Positions 12,443 through 22,156 of a stretch of 64,000 nt of DNA are shown piece after piece. The notes under the pieces were generated by a model that searched no databases, was not told the DNA's origin, and saw nothing but the letters and a program-made list of their open reading frames with translations. Within the stretch, counting starts at the first letter, position 1. Every line of letters starts with the position of its first letter. The position numbers and the translations under genes were made by a program. Source of the DNA: Lineus longissimus (Eukaryota > Nemertea > Pilidiophora > Heteronemertea > Lineidae); contig NC_088317.1 of assembly GCF_910592395.1 (NCBI RefSeq), positions 12,216,001 to 12,280,000 on the forward strand. The letters are read 5' to 3'.

Positions 12443-13749
12443 GTAATTGATTAAGCCCCTGCATAACAAAACAGCAATGACTTGGCTTCTGTGAGTGGTA
12501 AGGAGAATTGACAGTGTCCGATTAAAAATCCCTCATTACTGCTCCGCTGAAGTAAATTTCCGAAAATAAACATAACGTTGCATCAGGATAACATATCACC
12601 TGCAAACGTGCAAAATTTCGAGACGAAACACTACTCCCAAATGGCACTTTATCGAGTCGCCTTATAGTATTATGATATAGATTGCTGTTCATAAGTTTTG
12701 GTAAAAAAGTACCCCTAGAGCCAATTAATCCTCACCAAATTTTATATGCGTTAAGAAGATCCATTCACCAGTCTTTCAGATAAAGAGTCAGGCAACTAGG
12801 GAACATAATGGTTTCAACATCAAAGCCACCGACTGTGCCGAGAGACGCGCGTTGGGACAGAGCTCTCTCGGGTAACGTGGTACACCCAACTGGACTTTGA
12901 ACAATTCTTCGATCAGCTGAACATGACCGTTACAAACACCCCGTTTTGAAGCAAGCGCCTGCTTCAAAGTCACTGATCTCTATAAAACTATTTAGATATA
13001 ATGTCAAAGATAACATTTATAATTTATGAAAAGCGATTTGTTTCGCATTTTGCATTTCGACAGTTTTGAGAAGAGGTGATGGCACTGATTTGAGAATAAT
13101 TTTCGAAAAGCATTTTTCTACTCAACATCTTCACATATTTTTGTGGTTAGCAGTTAAGTAAGTGTCGTCGGTGCATAATGGACCATCTAAGGATATAACA
13201 TGGTTCCATTTGTTGCCATCTAATGGGATATTCATATCTTATCAATTTTGACTGACTACAACTAGTTCTATAGCAGGTTTAATTTCGCGTTCGCGGTAAA
13301 AAAACATGATTACAACGTGATAATGGATTTTTATAAGAAATTGCAAACAGATGAGAGTGCATGCAGCTTAATTGTGGTTTGATTATTGTTATTTTTGGCA
13401 ATTAGCAGCTAATCAACAAATCTGCCTAAATTATTAGATCATTCTCATCAGTATAAGGTATTATTGTATGTATTTGTAACCAGAGAAGTCATAATGTGTA
13501 CCTCATGCGCAGAGTAAATATTTTTCGTTAAATTTTGGTCGTTCCATCATAGTTTTGCACCTCAGCTCAGTTTGTAGTTGAATTAAAAAGGGCTTCATCA
13601 TGGCTTCCAGTTGATTGCCCGAGAGAGCTGTGGGATCAAAGGAAACTTGCCGTGACCTGACTCTTTATTTGAAAGACTCTGCCTTAACCAATATCATAAT
13701 AAAATTTTACAACATTCCATTATCAAATTCCTGTGAAAAGTGACTGCTG
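12443..13749. other. No recognisable gene; left flank of gypsy element 1
   Basis: AT-rich DNA with no recognisable domain. It ends at the TACA target duplication (13750-13753) of the gypsy element. Confidence 0.5.
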
Positions 13750-13753
13750 TACA

Positions 13754-14576
13754 TGTGACAGTCGGCACCGAGGGAAAAACAGGGGTCGTTAAAATTTTAC
13801 TAATTGTAGGAGCAACGTTTATTTTGGGACATGGTGTAGGCGGTTGTCAGGGGAGCGCGTGGTTGTGCCCCATAGTATCTTGGGATAGCGTCACCTGAAA
13901 TCGAGGCTAGCCATTTTTGAGGAAATAAACTTCAGATCGGTCCAAATTTCCGTTGTCAACTTTCACTCACTTTCTCCCTATCCTTGCAGGTAAGATGAAA
14001 GATTTTTACTCAGATCAAAACATAAGTTATAGTGCATGTACTGGTACCACAAAAGTGGACTGAAATCAGTTCGGGTAGAGTTATTTTAGACTTGGAACCG
14101 GCCGGTCGTAGAGACGTCAGTTTGGCTGCGGGGCCGTTTCCCGCCGTGGCGGCAGGACAGAATCAAAGTCCATTTACGAGGCTCTGCATGGTTTAAGCCA
14201 GGTATTTTGGCTGCGGTCAGTGATAGAAGGTTAAGCCTGAGTCAATGAATGACACGTGTGTGTACAGCTGGTAAAATGGTGGCAGAATTTGAGTAGAATT
14301 CATGCAGAGGCTTCGTCGGGTTAGTTCGTAACTCTACTGATAGGTGGCAGGAACGCATGGGCACGTCCCATATTTGCATATCTGGGGAAAACCCCTGATG
14401 TTTTGGTGTTGAGAAACCTTATTTGATATGTTCATGGTTCTTTTTTTGAGCCCCGTTTTGAGCTCCCTGGAAGGGATTAGTAAGTAGAATAAACTTCAGA
14501 TCGGTCCAAATTTCCGTTGTCAACTTTCACTCACTTTCTCCCTATCCTTGCAGGTCTAACCCATCCCGGGGTTACA
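13754..14576 (+). repeat. 5' LTR of gypsy element 1 (823 bp)
   Basis: Starts TGTGACAGTCGGCACC and ends CCCGGGGTTACA. A block with AATAAACTTCAGATCGG and a pyrimidine run ending CCTTGCAG|GT occurs twice, ending near 13991 and 14554. The first copy is followed by GTAAGA (a splice donor) and the second by GTCTAA. AATAAA in each block (for example 13924-13929) may serve as a polyadenylation signal. The middle differs from that of the 3' LTR. Confidence 0.9.
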
Positions 14577-14579
14577 TTT

Positions 14580-14597
14580 TGGGGGCTCAGCCGGGAA
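14580..14597 (+). promoter_or_regulatory. Primer binding site, tRNA-Pro-like
   Basis: TGGGGGCTCAGCCGGGAA lies four bases after the LTR end. It matches the proline-tRNA primer site known from murine leukaemia viruses at 15 of 18 positions, so tRNA-Pro is the likely primer. Confidence 0.75.
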
Positions 14598-14656
14598 TTA
14601 GCCAACAGCAAGTGAACAACATCTGATAATAACCAGGGAGTGTCAACGAGGGAATC

Positions 14657-15811
14657 ATGGAGAAGGGTGCGAGGCTGCTGTTGTTGACCAACATACGTAC
14701 CAGCTTGTATGCGGCCAGTCATAATGAACTAACAGCGATGGCCACCGCTGGTGGCATGACAACGGCCGAGAAAACGCGTGAGGAACTTCTTAGCGACCTC
14801 GAAGCCGTGATGACGAGATGTGGAGGTGACGCGGATGGTGGGGAAACGGTGTTGAACCGACTACAAGCTAGTGTGAATAAAGTAATTGCTTCTTGCGTCA
14901 AAGCGGAACCTGTTCCAGTAGCGACGGGTACTACTACCCCTGTGGGCGGCACCTGGCGGAAAGACTTGAAGTTAGTGGGACAAATCGGTGACGCGGATCG
15001 TGAGAAAACCATGTCGTACATGAGTTTTCTACATCAGATGGAGGCAGCAAAGGCTAGGGGGCACAGCGATTTGGAGATTGTGAATGCAGTGGTAAGGGCC
15101 ATTCAGCCCAGTACGAAGTTAAGGGGCTACTTGGAAGGCCGAACAGACCTGACATTGGAAGTGGTGCAGAAGATTGTACGAACCTTCTATCACGAAAAGA
15201 ACAGCACTGAATTGTATCAAGAACTGTGTAACCTAACTCAGGGCCAAACAGAGGGGGCGCAGGACTTCCTTTACCGTGCATTGGAGATCCGCCAGAAAAT
15301 CACTTTTGCATCAAAGGAATCTAAATTCAGTTACGATCAAACCCTAGTTGAAGAACAGTTCCGACATGCAGTGAAGACTGGTCTGCGTGATGACCTACTT
15401 AGAAGTGAGATGCAGGTACTGCTCAAAAGCTACAAGGATGACGAGGAACTAGTTGCAGGATTGAGTCAGGCAACAAAGGAACTTGAGGAACGTAAAGTTA
15501 AGATCGGTGGCCCCACCAAAGTTAAGATTTCAATGGTTCAGGATGAGGCAGGGGCTAGTAATGTGCTAGCGGAAATCCAAGCACTACGATTGGAAGTGAA
15601 CGAGCTGCGCACGTCGATGAAGGAGCGGGACAGCACGAACAGCGACCAGCAGAAACCGCGTGACCCACACAGCACTACCAAAAGGAGACGGAATCGATGT
15701 CAGGCATGTGTGGACAATGAGGTGCAGCGGTGTTTCCATTGTTACCTGTGTGGAAGTGGCGATCACTACAGGGCTTATTGTACAAAATCGAAGTCGCAGG
15801 GAAACGAGTAG
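14657..15811 (+). CDS. gag: Gag polyprotein of gypsy element 1
   Basis: A 384-residue open frame starts at an ATG in good context (ATCATGG), 80 bases after the LTR. It would form the capsid of the retrotransposon particle and bind its RNA. The middle (residues about 100-290) is helical and capsid-like. A coiled-coil-like stretch follows near 300-330, then a basic segment and a CCHC zinc knuckle (C-x2-C-x4-H-x4-C, beginning [14 protein letters not shown]) close to the C-terminus. The TAG stop at 15809 lies just downstream of a slippery heptamer that would send some ribosomes into pol. The frame is intact. Family assignment rests on the knuckle, position and context, since gag sequences diverge quickly. 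Confidence 0.9.
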   Translation: MEKGARLLLLTNIRTSLYAASHNELTAMATAGGMTTAEKTREELLSDLEAVMTRCGGDADGGETVLNRLQASVNKVIASCVKAEPVPVATGTTTPVGGTWRKDLKLVGQIGDADREKTMSYMSFLHQMEAAKARGHSDLEIVNAVVRAIQPSTKLRGYLEGRTDLTLEVVQKIVRTFYHEKNSTELYQELCNLTQGQTEGAQDFLYRALEIRQKITFASKESKFSYDQTLVEEQFRHAVKTGLRDDLLRSEMQVLLKSYKDDEELVAGLSQATKELEERKVKIGGPTKVKISMVQDEAGASNVLAEIQALRLEVNELRTSMKERDSTNSDQQKPRDPHSTTKRRRNRCQACVDNEVQRCFHCYLCGSGDHYRAYCTKSKSQGNE

Positions 15812-18573
15812 AGGTTACTGACAGGGGGGTGTCAGTGGCCTGTGTGTCAGAAAAGTCCCCTACTCCTGTTTGCTATCATTGTGGTTGTGGTTTACAAAAA
15901 AATGTGGGTGTGTGTACGGGATGTCACTCGGTGACTTATTGTTCCAAGTCCTGTCAGAGAGGGCATTGGGCGGTGCATAGGAACCTTTGTAAGGTGATTC
16001 AAGCGGAGAAGAATAGGAGACGGGAACTGGGAAAAGACTCACTCCGTGGAACTGTGCATGGACTGACTCCAAGGGCAAAATCTGAACTGGTTAAATTAGT
16101 GGGTGAACAATGTAATATTCGAGCTAAAATAGACAATAAGGCTCAGCCATTTCTCTGGGACACAGGTGCACAGTGTTCATTAGTTAACACTGACTGGTTA
16201 AAAAGTAATTTTCCACAAAAAAATGTGAAACCAATTGAGGAGTTGTTTCATAGGGATCTGTCTCTTCGATCGGCCAGTGGGGGTCTTTTAGGGATTCAGG
16301 GGTATGTGACATTTCACACTGAGTTTGGTGGTCAACTGATAGATGTTCCATTTGTGGTGACTAACGCCAAGCTAGAGAACCCGATATTAGGCTATAATGT
16401 TATTGCCCATCTCGTTAATAACCATCCCGATGCATGTTCTCTGAGTTCTGTTTTTCCAGGCCAGAAGCAACAGACAGTGGACTCGGTGGCTCGGGTGGTG
16501 CGGCAAAGACGGGAAGAGGACATTGGTCTAGTGAAAACTGGTCGTCAGCCTGTGACCGTGGCTCCAGGGGAGTGCAAGACGTTGAAATGTTTCATCCGTC
16601 CTGGTGCAGCCAGTGGGGGTGAGTTGGGCATCTTTTCTCCCTCTGTTACTATGGCTGAAAATGGCAGTCTTGAAATGCCTGAATCCTTGGTGCGGCTCAG
16701 TAAGGGTAAATTGTGCTCTTTGAATATTCCGGTTAAGAACAGCTCTGGGCTAACAGTCGTATTAAACCGTGGTACAATCATTGGTGAATTACATTCAGTA
16801 CAGTCGGTGGTGGCCATGAGACCACCTGAAACCTACAAGGACCAAGCCTGTGTGAACCAGGTGGATCAGACCAAAAACCCTGTGTCGGCCAGTGACCAAG
16901 GGACAGCCTGGGATCCGCAATTAGAATTAGATGAAGCTGTCTTAACGCCTGATCAGGTTGGGCTCGTACGGCAGATGTTACGCGAAGAGTGTGAGGCCTT
17001 TTCAAGAGATGACAACGATATCGGGTGCGTACCAGATCTCGAGTTGGACATCAAACTTTTGGACAAGGAACCAGTCCGAAAAACGTACAATGCAGTACCC
17101 CCACCATTGTATAATGAGGTAAAAGATTACCTGATCGATCTCATCAATAAGGGGTGGATTCAGAAGTCCACGTCCCCGTACTCTAGCCCCATGGTCTGTG
17201 TCCGGAAACGAGATTTAAGTTTACGTCTTTGCATTGACTACCGTGCGGTTAATCAGAAGTCAAAAAGGAGCCAAAGGCCCATTCCCCGGATTCAGAACGC
17301 ACTTGACAATTTAAAAGGCAACTGTTGGTTTTCAACGCTAGATCAAGGTAAAGCGTACCATCAGGGGTTCGTTAAACCTGAGTGTCGGCCGTGTACAGCA
17401 TTTATCAGTCCTTGGGGCCTGTGGGAGTGGATCCGTATTCCTTTTGGCTTGTCTGGAGCCCCTGGAGCTTACCAGGCCTTCATGGAGGAGACTTTATGGG
17501 ACCTTCGCGACAAGAATTGTGTACCATACTTAGATGATGTTTTAGTTTTCAGTGGCAGTTTTGAGAAGCATTTAGAGGACGTCCGGGCGGTGCTTCAAAC
17601 ATTACGGAAGAAGGGGATCAAACTAAAACCCCGGAAATGTTTCATTTTCCGGAAGGAGGTGAGGTTTTTAGGGCAGTTAATTTCAGAGGCTGGCAGTCGA
17701 GTTGATCAGGCAGACTTAGAGGCGGTAGCAGCGTTGAAGGACAGGGAACCAAAGACTGTAGGGGATGTTCGCAAGTTGCTTGGCCTCCTGGGCTATTTCC
17801 GTAAGTATATTCCTGATTTCAGTCGGAAAGCCAAGCCCTTGTACGACCTACTGAGAGCCCGAGAGGAACTGGTACCAAAGTCGAGATCCAGACAGAAAGG
17901 TAACAAGCGTAATAAGCAAGGTCAGGCATCATCCAGACAAGAGGTCACATGGACAGGAGAGCACAAAGTTATTCTTGAAGGGTTGATTGATATCCTCACT
18001 AGCCCCAAGGTCATGGAATTCCCGGATTTCAATGCTCCGTTTGTGCTGCAGACTGATGCGACACAAGAGGGTCTGGGGGCGATTTTATACCAAAAGCAAG
18101 AAAATGGTAAGATGGCCGTGATAGCGTATGGTTCTCGCACTCTCACGCCAGCTGAGAAAAACTGTCATCTGCACAGTGGGAAGTTAGAGTTTCTGGCGCT
18201 CAAGTGGGCGGTGACGGAGAAATTCCGGGATTACTTGTATTATGCACCCTCTGTTGACATTTATACGGACAATAATCCCCTCACATATGTACTCACAACA
18301 GCAAAGCTTAACGCCACAGGTCACAGATGGGTCGCGGAACTGTCCGATTATAATATATCTAACATTCATTATAATCCAGGTGTAACGAACACAGCAGCCG
18401 ATGCACTGTCAAGATTACCATTGGATGTGAATGGCTATTTGAAGAAGTGTACAGCGACCACGGACCGAGATCAACTACTGGCAGTGTTGGGATCGCATGG
18501 CAAGCCGGAAAGTGAGGCAGACACCGACACGGGTTGGGTAAATTGTCTAGCCGAGACCGATAGAGAGAATTAG
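15730..18573 (+). CDS. pol: Pol of gypsy element 1: MYND finger, protease, RT, RNase H
   Basis: The open frame is 947 residues, but translation should enter by -1 frameshift near 15802; the first ~25 residues of the frame overlap gag. Domains in order (numbered from 15730): a MYND-type zinc finger at 48-87 (C-x2-C, C-x2-C, YC-x3-C, H-x3-H-x3-C); an aspartic protease with DTGA at 144-147; reverse transcriptase with [10 protein letters not shown] and YLDD at 600-603; RNase H with QTDAT, a Glu in GKLEFLA, YTDNN and AADALSR. Together these process the polyprotein and make cDNA. Catalytic motifs look intact. A MYND finger between the gag knuckle and the protease is unusual to my knowledge. A TAG (18571) ends the frame between RNase H and integrase; the same frame continues beyond it, so this is one in-frame stop, either a mutation or, less likely, readthrough. 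Confidence 0.93.
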   Translation: MFPLLPVWKWRSLQGLLYKIEVAGKRVEVTDRGVSVACVSEKSPTPVCYHCGCGLQKNVGVCTGCHSVTYCSKSCQRGHWAVHRNLCKVIQAEKNRRRELGKDSLRGTVHGLTPRAKSELVKLVGEQCNIRAKIDNKAQPFLWDTGAQCSLVNTDWLKSNFPQKNVKPIEELFHRDLSLRSASGGLLGIQGYVTFHTEFGGQLIDVPFVVTNAKLENPILGYNVIAHLVNNHPDACSLSSVFPGQKQQTVDSVARVVRQRREEDIGLVKTGRQPVTVAPGECKTLKCFIRPGAASGGELGIFSPSVTMAENGSLEMPESLVRLSKGKLCSLNIPVKNSSGLTVVLNRGTIIGELHSVQSVVAMRPPETYKDQACVNQVDQTKNPVSASDQGTAWDPQLELDEAVLTPDQVGLVRQMLREECEAFSRDDNDIGCVPDLELDIKLLDKEPVRKTYNAVPPPLYNEVKDYLIDLINKGWIQKSTSPYSSPMVCVRKRDLSLRLCIDYRAVNQKSKRSQRPIPRIQNALDNLKGNCWFSTLDQGKAYHQGFVKPECRPCTAFISPWGLWEWIRIPFGLSGAPGAYQAFMEETLWDLRDKNCVPYLDDVLVFSGSFEKHLEDVRAVLQTLRKKGIKLKPRKCFIFRKEVRFLGQLISEAGSRVDQADLEAVAALKDREPKTVGDVRKLLGLLGYFRKYIPDFSRKAKPLYDLLRAREELVPKSRSRQKGNKRNKQGQASSRQEVTWTGEHKVILEGLIDILTSPKVMEFPDFNAPFVLQTDATQEGLGAILYQKQENGKMAVIAYGSRTLTPAEKNCHLHSGKLEFLALKWAVTEKFRDYLYYAPSVDIYTDNNPLTYVLTTAKLNATGHRWVAELSDYNISNIHYNPGVTNTAADALSRLPLDVNGYLKKCTATTDRDQLLAVLGSHGKPESEADTDTGWVNCLAETDREN
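15799..15860 (+). promoter_or_regulatory. -1 ribosomal frameshift signal between gag and pol
   Basis: The heptamer GGGAAAC (15799-15805) is in the canonical register G GGA AAC relative to gag, four bases before the gag stop codon begins after GAG. Slipping back one base enters the pol frame exactly. Eleven bases downstream ACTGACA (15817-15823) and TGTCAGT (15830-15836) form a 7-bp stem with a six-G loop. That loop could pair with CCCC at 15857-15860 to make an H-type pseudoknot. The spacer is slightly longer than usual. Pairing was judged by eye, not computed. Confidence 0.8.
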
Positions 18574-18627
18574 GCAGAGATTGAAGGCATTGAGACGTTC
18601 AGCGATAGACAGATTCAACAGGCCCAG

Positions 18628-19896
18628 ATGGAAGACGCTGATCTGGCGAAAGTGATGGGTTGGTGTAAAGGGAAGCAGAGGCCAACACGACAGCAGTTGT
18701 CCAGAGAATCTCAGATGGTGAAGGCTTGGTTACGAGACTGGGACAGACTCAAGGTGTCCGAAGATGGGATCCTCCGCCGGTTGTGTCATTTACCAGATGG
18801 GAATGTGGTCAATCAACTCTGTATGCCCGCCAAGTATCATTCATTGGTTTACCAGGAGCTTCACGAGAGAATAGGGCATCCCGGCGCAGAAAGGGTAATA
18901 TCGCTTGCCCGTGATCGCTTTCACTGGCCAGGCATGAGTAAGGATATCACTACTTATGTCACAAAAAGGTGTGTTTGTATCAAGGATAAGAAACCAAACA
19001 GCCTTCCCCGTAGCCCGCTTAAGCCCATTCATACCACTTGCCCATTTGAATTAATCTCCATTGACTTCCTACATCTCGAGAAGGCCAAGGGTGGTTATGA
19101 GTACATACTTTTAATTGTTGACCATTTCACTAGGTTTGCCCAGGCTTATGCGACACGCAATAAAGCTGGTAAAACTGCGGCAAATATAATTTTCAACGAT
19201 TTTATCCCTAGGTTCGGCTTTCCCAGCAGATTACACCACGACCAAGGGGGGGAATTTGAGAACGCACTCTTCCGTCAACTACAGCAGAAGTGTGGGATAC
19301 TCCACTCCAGGACCACACCATATCATCCAGAAGGCAATGGGAAATGTGAGCGCTTGAACAGAACCCTCCTGGGAATGCTGCGTACCTTGGAGAATAGTCA
19401 GAAAGCCGACTGGAAGAACCACCTCAATCGACTGGTCCACGCGTACAACTGTACAAGGCATGAGAGCACAGGGGTCTCACCTTTTCGCCTGCTATTTGGT
19501 TACAATCCAAGGCTGCCCGTTGACTTGATCTTCGGACTAGAAACTCAAGGGAGAGGGCCTGGCGATAAGTGGTTAGAAGGATTAAAGGAAGCCTATGCTC
19601 AAGCTGAGGAAAAATCAAGAAAAGCTGCACAAAAGAACAAGCGGATCCATGATAAGAAGTCATTGAGGAGCACTGAGTTGAAGGAAGGTGACCGAGTGCT
19701 TGTGCGCAACTTGACACCACGCGGGGGACCGGGCAAGTTGAGGTCCTATTGGGAGGACAAGATACATGTCGTCCTTAGGAGACTAGCCCCCGATGCCCCA
19801 GTCTATGAAGTGAGGTCCGAAGATGGGAAAGGGCGAAAGAGGGTACTTCACAGAAACCTACTGCTTCAATGTAGTGAGCTCCCCGTTGAAGGCTGA
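18628..19896 (+). CDS. Integrase part of Pol, gypsy element 1
   Basis: This is the same frame as the upstream pol, separated by a single TAG at 18571; the frame is open from 18574 and 18628 is only its first ATG. Residues (from 18628): an HHCC-like zinc site with H79, H84, C115 and C117, where the cysteines are spaced C-x-C instead of the usual C-x2-C; a catalytic core D146, D205, E241 with the classic 35-residue gap; and a C-terminal GPY/F-like module around GGPGKLRSYW. It would insert the cDNA into the genome. All three catalytic residues are present. It ends at TGA 19894, after which the same frame stays open. Confidence 0.93.
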   Translation: MEDADLAKVMGWCKGKQRPTRQQLSRESQMVKAWLRDWDRLKVSEDGILRRLCHLPDGNVVNQLCMPAKYHSLVYQELHERIGHPGAERVISLARDRFHWPGMSKDITTYVTKRCVCIKDKKPNSLPRSPLKPIHTTCPFELISIDFLHLEKAKGGYEYILLIVDHFTRFAQAYATRNKAGKTAANIIFNDFIPRFGFPSRLHHDQGGEFENALFRQLQQKCGILHSRTTPYHPEGNGKCERLNRTLLGMLRTLENSQKADWKNHLNRLVHAYNCTRHESTGVSPFRLLFGYNPRLPVDLIFGLETQGRGPGDKWLEGLKEAYAQAEEKSRKAAQKNKRIHDKKSLRSTELKEGDRVLVRNLTPRGGPGKLRSYWEDKIHVVLRRLAPDAPVYEVRSEDGKGRKRVLHRNLLLQCSELPVEG

Positions 19897-20427
19897 GTTG
19901 AGGAGGTGCCAAGGAAACGGTTACGTACAAGGGCAGCACGGGACAGAAGGAAGTCACAGTCAGAGCAGACAGTACCCCCTGATACTGGCAGTGGTAGCGA
20001 AACCTCAGGAGACTATTATCTACCGATTATTGAGGCGGAACCAGTATCACAGTCCGAGGTTGAAGCTTATGACAGTGGAGGCCTGACAGGGGAGGATGTT
20101 GGCACAAATGCAGATCAGACCCCAGAGGGCGACACCCCCAGTTCATCACCGTCAGACGAAGAAAGAGCAGAGTCGGCATCCCAGGAGAGTTCATCAGGGG
20201 ACACACAACCAAATAGACCCTTGCGGCAGAGGACAAAACCGCTCGCACTTACTTATGATGCACTAGGCCAGCCCTCATATCAGTCCAAACTTTGGAAAGT
20301 AGGAGTGGAACCTGGTGGGATGTACCATCCTGGTTATCTGTCTTGGGGCATTGGTCAAAACAACATCACCTCTGAGCCACAGTCGGGTGGTTGGCCCTGC
20401 GGGATGCGATTTGAGACTGCTGTGTAA
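19897..20427 (+). CDS. C-terminal tail of Pol (after in-frame TGA), gypsy element 1
   Basis: This frame is in register with the integrase and separated from it only by the TGA at 19894-19896; no ATG lies near its start, so independent translation is doubtful. It encodes about 175 residues: a basic beginning, a long Ser/Glu/Asp-rich linker, then RQRTKPLALTYDALGQP. Similar basic-aromatic endings close the polyproteins of many animal gypsy elements. I therefore read it as the natural end of Pol cut off by a second stop mutation. The frame ends at TAA 20425. Confidence 0.7.
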   Translation, partial: VEEVPRKRLRTRAARDRRKSQSEQTVPPDTGSGSETSGDYYLPIIEAEPVSQSEVEAYDSGGLTGEDVGTNADQTPEGDTPSSSPSDEERAESASQESSSGDTQPNRPLRQRTKPLALTYDALGQPSYQSKLWKVGVEPGGMYHPGYLSWGIGQNNITSEPQSGGWPCGMRFETAV

Positions 20428-20887
20428 TCAACATGGCTATTTGTGATGGGTTTCACTTCAACCCGATTGCCCCAAGTGAAGCATAAGTTGCTAACAAGAT
20501 TTGTTGAACACAACTTTGGGCAAGTGCCAACTTGTAAATATGTTCTATGTTCATTCATTATTATTCGATTAAGACTATAAATTTGTGTCAAAAGTTGTAA
20601 CATTTAAATTCTTTGTTTTCAGGCAACCATCTAATCCTGCAGGGAAGCTGGTGTTGACCAAGTGTAATGGTGACAGGATGATTGGGCGATCCAGGACAGG
20701 ATGTGTTGTACATTCGAGGGGTCCGATGAGTCGATAAGTATATGGTGGCCACTTATACAGTTCGTCTTAAAGTAATCGGGGGACAGCCTCTTTAGTAACC
20801 GGTAAGGTTGGATTGCGGGTCCAGTTCATCAGTTTATACTCTTAGAATAAGTTATGTCAGGGACGACATTTTCTAAGGGGGGGAGAG
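20428..20887 (+). other. Untranslated 3' region and polypurine tract of gypsy element 1
   Basis: Gene-free stretch between the end of Pol and the 3' LTR. It ends in AAGGGGGGGAGAG (20875-20887), the polypurine tract that would prime plus-strand DNA synthesis, directly against the LTR start TGTGACAG. Confidence 0.85.
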
Positions 20888-21394
20888 TGTGACAGTCGGC
20901 ACCGAGGGAAAAACAGGGGTCGTTAAAATTTTACTAATTGTAGGAGCAACGTTTATTTTGGGACATGGTGTAGGCGGTTGTCAGGGGAGCGCATGGTTGT
21001 GCCCCATAGTATCTTGGGATAGCGTCACCTGAAATCGAGGCTAGCCATTTTTGAGGAAATAAACTTCAGATCGGTCCAAATTTCCGTTGTCAACTTTCAC
21101 TCACTTTCTCCCTATCCTTGCAGGTAAGGTGAAAGACTTTTACTCAGATCAAAACATAAGTTATAGTGCATGTACTGGTACCACAGGTTAAGGTTAATTC
21201 TATACATGTATAACTGTTCAAGGGAGCTCTTCTTATGTTGTACCTGTACGTCATTTGTTATTTGTTGTCTTCCCTCCTTTTGGGGAGGCTAGCCATTTTT
21301 GAGGAAATAAACTTCAGATCGGTCCAAATTTCCGTTGTCAACTTTCACTCACTTTCTCCCTATCCTTGCAGGTCTAACCCATCCCGGAGTTACA
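20888..21394 (+). repeat. 3' LTR of gypsy element 1 (507 bp)
   Basis: It begins and ends like the 5' LTR but is 316 bp shorter. The first ~300 bp are nearly identical to the 5' LTR, up to GTACTGGTACCACA. It then carries unrelated sequence until the second copy of the duplicated block, which here also includes GAGGCTAGCCATTTTTGAGG. Confidence 0.9.
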
Positions 21395-21487
21395 TACAAC
21401 ATATCGAATCCGTCAAATCGTCACTCGCGCATTGATATGGCCCTTTCAAATAAGAGTTCTTAACTAACCAGTGTGACCACATTTTCT

Positions 21488-22125
21488 TGAAAAAAACAAC
21501 ACAAACGTAGAAATTCCCTTGATTATAGAGATTTACTGAAAATACAAATAAAGACAAGTAAATACAAGTAAATACAAGTACAACATCAACATGTGAAATA
21601 ATAGCCAACAAGTACAGAAAATAAACACTAGAAAGATCAAAGACCAGGGAAAAGATAAAGACCAAACATCTCCTATACGTTTTTACAGTAAATTCCCCCA
21701 CCACATCTAAAGTACATTATTGTTTGTAAAAAAACCAGGTGGCAAAAAGCCAGAGATGGGAATTCCCAACGATTTGCATGACAATGAGGGAAATCCCAAG
21801 GAAAACCCCCATGTAAATTAACATTTAAAGGGACCACATGCTCTCCAGGGCTGCCTGAGAACATGGGCACTTGAAAGGGATTTAGGGCTGCACAGAGAGG
21901 CACAAGAATCCTTCCTGCAGACCGTTTATGCATAAATCATATTAAAAGAAGGGTTCTATACATATTATTTAAGCTTACCAAACGATTTGTGTGCTGATAA
22001 GGGGAGCTACCCTAAGGAAAATCATAATTTGAAAACTGGTAAAACTAGAAAAAATGAGTTAGAATAAAGCAAAATTGTGGAGATCTCAAAAGGAGGCTAA
22101 AAAGGGTCCACCAGAGCAAATTACA
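21488..22125 (-). repeat. 3' LTR of BEL/Pao element
   Basis: On the minus strand it starts TGTAATTTGCTCTGG and ends in a T run with CA. It matches 37661-38326 along its whole length with scattered substitutions and small indels. The short open frames within both copies are the same repeat seen twice, not genes. Confidence 0.85.
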
Positions 22126-22156
22126 CCGGTTCCTCACGAAGATCACAAAGCACAAC

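Larger units (their letters stand above)
13754..21394 (+). mobile_element. Ty3/gypsy LTR retrotransposon 1, nearly complete
   Basis: The element runs from 5' LTR TGTGACAG to 3' LTR GTTACA and is flanked by the direct repeat TACA (13750-13753 and 21395-21398). In order it holds the 5' LTR, a proline-tRNA-like primer site, gag, a -1 frameshift site, pol (MYND finger, protease, RT, RNase H, integrase with GPY/F-like end, acidic tail), an untranslated stretch, a polypurine tract and the 3' LTR. The order RT-RNase H-integrase and the motifs place it in Ty3/gypsy. Two in-frame stops (18571, 19894) break pol, so this copy is probably not autonomous. Shared LTR parts are nearly identical, suggesting a fairly recent insertion, although the LTRs differ in length. 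Confidence 0.95.

Noticed and set aside
14657-20427. Host gene encoding a MYND protein
   Set aside because: The MYND finger lies within a retrotransposon Pol frame bounded by LTRs and a target duplication.
21673-21933. Open frames in the BEL LTRs (also 37860-38120) as a conserved small gene
   Set aside because: They are the same LTR sequence seen twice; the similarity is due to the repeat, and there is no domain.
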